DNA of 64,000 nt from JACCTU01 sp963737405 (GTDB lineage: Bacteria > Actinomycetota > Thermoleophilia > Gaiellales > Gaiellaceae): the NCBI GenBank assembly GCA_963737405.1, contig CAVTSL010000012.1:186001-250000 (forward strand), read 5' to 3'. Under the pieces are notes generated by a model, which saw nothing but the letters and a program-made list of their open reading frames with translations, had not been told where the DNA came from and ran no database searches. Of the stretch, positions 60,822-64,000 are shown piece by piece. Positions within the stretch are counted from its first letter, which is position 1; every line of letters starts with the position of its first letter. The position numbers and the translations under genes are program-made.

Positions 60822-61877
60822 ATGCTCCAAGCAAGAAGGCGACTTGCAGTGGGCGCGGCTTTTGCGGCGTGTCTTGTTGCGGCCCTGTTCGGCCCCGGCA
60901 CCGTTGCCGGTTCCACGACATCTCAGTGCAACCCGTCGGGACGGGCGATCTGCATCTCCGTCACCGACGTCGACAACGTGTCCAACACGACGCAGAGCTT
61001 CGCGCGTCACACGGTCTACAGCACGACGATCTCCAACAGCGGCGGCTCCATGCTGACGAACGTCAAGGTCGCCATGCAGCTCGTCGACGTGGTGGGCGGC
61101 GTCGACCAGACGGCGACCGGCACGCTCGTCGCCGCAACGCTTCCGGCGGCCTGCACTCCAGTCGGCACGACAGGGGCGACATGCGTCCTGCCGAACATGC
61201 CGGCCGGTGGCACGCCGATCACGCTCGGTCCATTCGCGTCCAAGACCTCGACCAACATCAATGCGGACCAGCGACTCGACGTCACGGTCACGGCGAAGGA
61301 GCGCGCGAACGACAACGGCTCCTCCGACCCGAACCCGGACACGTTCACCGTCGGTGAGGTCACCGACCTCGAGCCGCTGGCCAACTTCTCGGCCTCGCTC
61401 GCGTTCGCGGGCGGTTCGACGGTGCTCGACACGACCTCGGGTGCGGACCCCCAATCCACGCTCTTCTTCGTCACCGTTCCGGGAACGTTCGCCGGCTTCC
61501 AGCTGACGACGCTCCGCGAGCTCGACCCGACCGACGTCGGGTACTTCTGCACGCCGGCGGCGCCGGACCGGCCCTGCTTCGGGCAGTCGATCGCAACGAA
61601 CGGTCCCGGGATCTTCTCGACCGGGAACCCGGCCGAGCTTCAGACGACGATCGCGTCCGACTCCGTGTCGAAGAAGGTCACGACGACGACGCTCGCGGTC
61701 AGCCACCAGTACGCGAACAACACGATCGTCACGTTCACGACGCAGTGCAGTGGTGCCTTCGGCACCCCGCCGCCGGTCTCCGAGCGTCCTTGCCGCCGCG
61801 TCGTCGAGGACAAGAAGCTCAAGCTCTGGAAGATCGACATCTGGGACAACGACCAGGGGAACTGGGGCTTCAGCTAG
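60822..61877 (+). CDS. large secreted protein of unknown function
   Basis: 351 residues from ATG 60822 with GGGAGG at 60809-60814. Signal peptide (RRLAVGAAFAACLVAALFG, cleavage near VAGS). The mature part is Thr/Ser/Asn-rich and beta-like, similar to DUF11-type repeats: HTVYSTTISNSGGSMLTNVK, with six or more cysteines that could form disulphides. It ends in a charged, Trp-containing tail (KLWKIDIWDNDQGNWGFS). No domain recognised. Converges with the ATPase gene (4-base overlap). Confidence 0.65.
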   Translation: MLQARRRLAVGAAFAACLVAALFGPGTVAGSTTSQCNPSGRAICISVTDVDNVSNTTQSFARHTVYSTTISNSGGSMLTNVKVAMQLVDVVGGVDQTATGTLVAATLPAACTPVGTTGATCVLPNMPAGGTPITLGPFASKTSTNINADQRLDVTVTAKERANDNGSSDPNPDTFTVGEVTDLEPLANFSASLAFAGGSTVLDTTSGADPQSTLFFVTVPGTFAGFQLTTLRELDPTDVGYFCTPAAPDRPCFGQSIATNGPGIFSTGNPAELQTTIASDSVSKKVTTTTLAVSHQYANNTIVTFTTQCSGAFGTPPPVSERPCRRVVEDKKLKLWKIDIWDNDQGNWGFS

Positions 61878-64000
61878 CTCCCGTTCAACCCTGCGAGCGC
61901 TTCCCTCGCAGTCCTCGCCGAGATCTCGTTGCCCTTGCGCTCGTAGAGCGCAAGGGCCTCGGCGATCGCGTCTTCCGCGTCCTGCGTCCTCCCTGCGAGC
62001 TCGAGGACGTCCGCGAGCGCGAGCAGCGCGTCTCCGCGCTCGACGATCCCGTCCGTCGTCCCGAGGAGCTCGACCGCCTCGTTCGCGAGCTCGACCGCCT
62101 CGTCGAAGCGGTCGTCGCGGGCGATCACGCGCGCGCGCACCGAGCGCCACAGGGCCTGTGAGATGACGTCGTCCTCGGTCGAGATCTCCTCCGCGATCGC
62201 GGCGAACTTCCCGGCCTCCTCGTAGCGGCCCTGGCTGCAGATCGCGACGGCGAGGTAGCCGGCGATCGTCGAACGCGTGTACGTCTCCCCCATCTGCTCG
62301 AGCCGGTCGTACTCGCGCCGGAGCTCCCGCTCGGCGGCGTTCGGATCGCCCGCGAGCAGCTCGACCGTCGACCAGTTGAACGTCGTCGACGCAGCGATGA
62401 GCTTGCCGCCGATGTCCTCGAGCAGCGCGCGCCCGCGCGTGTAGAGCGACCGGGCTGTCTCGAACTCGCCCTGCATCGCGTGCAGCGGTGCGAGCAGGCA
62501 GAGCACGAGCCCCTCCATCCGCTTGTCGGCGGTCGACTCGAGCAGCTGCTCGCAGCGGGCGATCGCCTCCGCCACCGGGGTCGGCCCGTAGAGCGACGCC
62601 ATCGCGTAGCCCGAGGCGGCGCGTGTCTCCTGCCGCGGGTCGCCGGCGAGCTGCGCGTGCTCCGCCGCCCGCTCGGCTGCCGCCGCCGCCTCGCCGAACC
62701 GGTGTGCGACGCCGTGCGCGTTCATGATCAGCCGCCATGCGCGCGCGAGCCCCGCGTGGTCGCCCGCCTCCTCGAAGATCGCGATCGCGCGCTCGGCCTC
62801 CTCGAGCAGCATCGCCGTCCAGCGGTCCAGGCGTTCCGCGTAGCGGCGCTGGAGGAGCAGGACGAGTCCGGCCTCCGCGGCGAGCCGGTCGTCGCCGAGC
62901 TCACGTGCGGCGTCCGACGCCTCCTCGAGGAACACCTCGGCCCACGCGAGCTCGCCGATCTCCGTCAGCGCCTCGCCGAGATCGGGGAGCAGCGCGAGCC
63001 GTCGCGGATCGCGGTCCGGGAGGATCTCGGCGGCGCGGCGGAGCAGGTTCGCGGCGGCGGCCATGTCGTTGCGGCCGAACGCGCGGCGTCCGGCCGACAT
63101 CAGCCGCTCGGCCGCACGCGCGCCGATCGCGCGTCCGTCGTCGTCGATCGGCCCGAGCTCGTCGAGGTACTTGTACGCCTGCTCGAGGTGGTAGCCGAAG
63201 ATCTCCTCGTACTCCGTCTCGCGGTCGCGGTCGCGGTTGACGCGCTCGGCCCAGTCGGCGAACCGGACGTGGAGCGTCGCGCGCGTCCGCTTGAGCAGGC
63301 CTCCGTACGCCTCCTCGCGGATCAGGATGTGGTGGAAGCGGTACGTGTCCTCGTCGGCGAGCGGCGAGCGGTCGCGGTCGATCAGGTGCTTGCGCACGAG
63401 CGCGTCCAGGTGCCCGTCGACGCCGTCGCGCAGGACGTCGGGGACGAGCTCGGCCACGGCGCTCCGCGCGAACACGCTGCCGATCACCGACGCGGGCTCG
63501 ATCACCGCGCGCTGCTCGCGCGTGAGCAGGTCGAGGCGTGCGGCGAGGAGCGCGTGGATCGTCGGCGGCACCTCGAGCTCCGAGAGATCGGTCGCGGCGA
63601 CCCAGGTCCCGTTGTCGCGCCGCACACCCCCGCTCTCCATGAGCATCGAGAGCAGCTGCCGGACGAACAGCGGGTTGCCGGCGGCGGACTCGACGATCCG
63701 CGCGCTGACGTCCTCGGCGAGCTCCGCCCCGTCGAGCAGGTCGGCGGCGACGTGGGCGCTCGCCTCCGCCGAGAGCGGCTCGAGCTCGATCCGGATGTGC
63801 TGCTGCGTCCACTCGGGGCGGACGTCGACGAGCTCGTGCCGCGCGGCGCAGACGATGAGCGCGGCGCCGTCGAGCGCGGCCGCGAGATGCTCGACGAGGT
63901 CGATGAACGTCAGCTCGGCCCAGTGCAGGTCCTCGACGACGAGCACGAGCGGCCGCTCGAGCGCGAGGTGCTCGAAGAGCTTGCGCGCGCCCCAGAAGAG
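61874..64000 (-). CDS. AAA/STAND-type ATPase with TPR repeats, partial
   Basis: At least 708 codons; the 5' part is beyond the right edge. The first residues inside are LFWGARKLFEHLALERPLVL, then the Walker B-like LVVEDLHWAELTFIDLVEHL. Sensor-like SAAGNPLFVRQLL follows, then a winged helix part (LLTREQRAVIEPASVIGSVF). From about residue 280 many TPR-like helical repeats continue to the end. This is the arrangement of MalT-like regulators and of adenylate cyclases with AAA-TPR tails. The chain ends in TPR repeats without a LuxR DNA-binding domain, so a cyclase-type N-terminus is more likely. Confidence 0.8.
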   Translation of the reverse strand, partial: LFWGARKLFEHLALERPLVLVVEDLHWAELTFIDLVEHLAAALDGAALIVCAARHELVDVRPEWTQQHIRIELEPLSAEASAHVAADLLDGAELAEDVSARIVESAAGNPLFVRQLLSMLMESGGVRRDNGTWVAATDLSELEVPPTIHALLAARLDLLTREQRAVIEPASVIGSVFARSAVAELVPDVLRDGVDGHLDALVRKHLIDRDRSPLADEDTYRFHHILIREEAYGGLLKRTRATLHVRFADWAERVNRDRDRETEYEEIFGYHLEQAYKYLDELGPIDDDGRAIGARAAERLMSAGRRAFGRNDMAAAANLLRRAAEILPDRDPRRLALLPDLGEALTEIGELAWAEVFLEEASDAARELGDDRLAAEAGLVLLLQRRYAERLDRWTAMLLEEAERAIAIFEEAGDHAGLARAWRLIMNAHGVAHRFGEAAAAAERAAEHAQLAGDPRQETRAASGYAMASLYGPTPVAEAIARCEQLLESTADKRMEGLVLCLLAPLHAMQGEFETARSLYTRGRALLEDIGGKLIAASTTFNWSTVELLAGDPNAAERELRREYDRLEQMGETYTRSTIAGYLAVAICSQGRYEEAGKFAAIAEEISTEDDVISQALWRSVRARVIARDDRFDEAVELANEAVELLGTTDGIVERGDALLALADVLELAGRTQDAEDAIAEALALYERKGNEISARTAREALAGLNGS

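Overview
This window is high-GC bacterial chromosome, densely packed and almost entirely housekeeping. Many genes start at GTG, ribosomal protein L28 and L32 both carry zinc cysteines, there is a DivIVA-like SepIVA relative beside coaD and rsmD, and several F420-type luciferase-like oxidoreductases are present. Together these suggest a deep-branching actinobacterium, most plausibly class Thermoleophilia (Gaiellales/Solirubrobacterales-like). That placement is inference. I see no rRNA, tRNA, CRISPR array, transposase or phage gene.

Layout. 1-11 kb (mostly minus): trmD-rimM-khpA-rpsP-ffh, then ftsY, smc, rnc, acpP, plsX, rpmF and a YceD protein, with dodecin, YjbR and ABC-F genes inserted on plus. 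11-20 kb: a DMT exporter and a small membrane protein diverge from a LysR regulator; then sepIVA-like, coaD, rsmD, a Kelch protein, DUF2277, recG and a two-component system. 20-24 kb: fatty-acid kinase genes (FakA plus a DegV/FakB subunit) with a stand-alone receiver protein between them, an Asp23 protein and rpmB. 24-34 kb: riboflavin genes (ribH, ribBA, ribE, ribD) with rpe and a luciferase-like oxidoreductase, then rsmB, a single-frame deformylase/formyltransferase, and priA.

34-39 kb (plus) is the most distinctive region. A lipoprotein, an FTR1 iron permease, a hydantoinase/oxoprolinase-like protein, a membrane-anchored protein and a DtxR-family regulator form one tight operon. Three near-identical 18-bp palindromes (TGTAAGG-N4-CCTTACA) lie immediately upstream. 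The lipoprotein and the N-terminus of the permease carry the same soluble domain. This looks like a metal-regulated iron uptake system without the usual EfeO/EfeB partners.

39-50 kb (minus): metK, gpsA, der, plsC, cmk, aroA, prephenate dehydrogenase, DAHP synthase. 50-64 kb: chorismate mutase-trpS, a wrecked Ca2+/H+ antiporter, rluB, an aminoglycoside-phosphotransferase-like gene, GYD, CAP, LLM and VOC proteins, scpB-scpA, lgt, an ECF sigma/putative anti-sigma pair, and a truncated TPR-ATPase at the right edge.

A caution for the reader: several genes that should be essential (smc, ribE, rpe, trpS) and a few others change reading frame by one or two bases while the protein sequence stays conserved on both sides. 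The simplest reading is uncorrected indels in the assembly. rnc, priA and the phosphotransferase also lack a convincing start codon. Many neighbours overlap by 4 bases (ATGA/GTGA), so most minus-strand blocks are probably translationally coupled operons.
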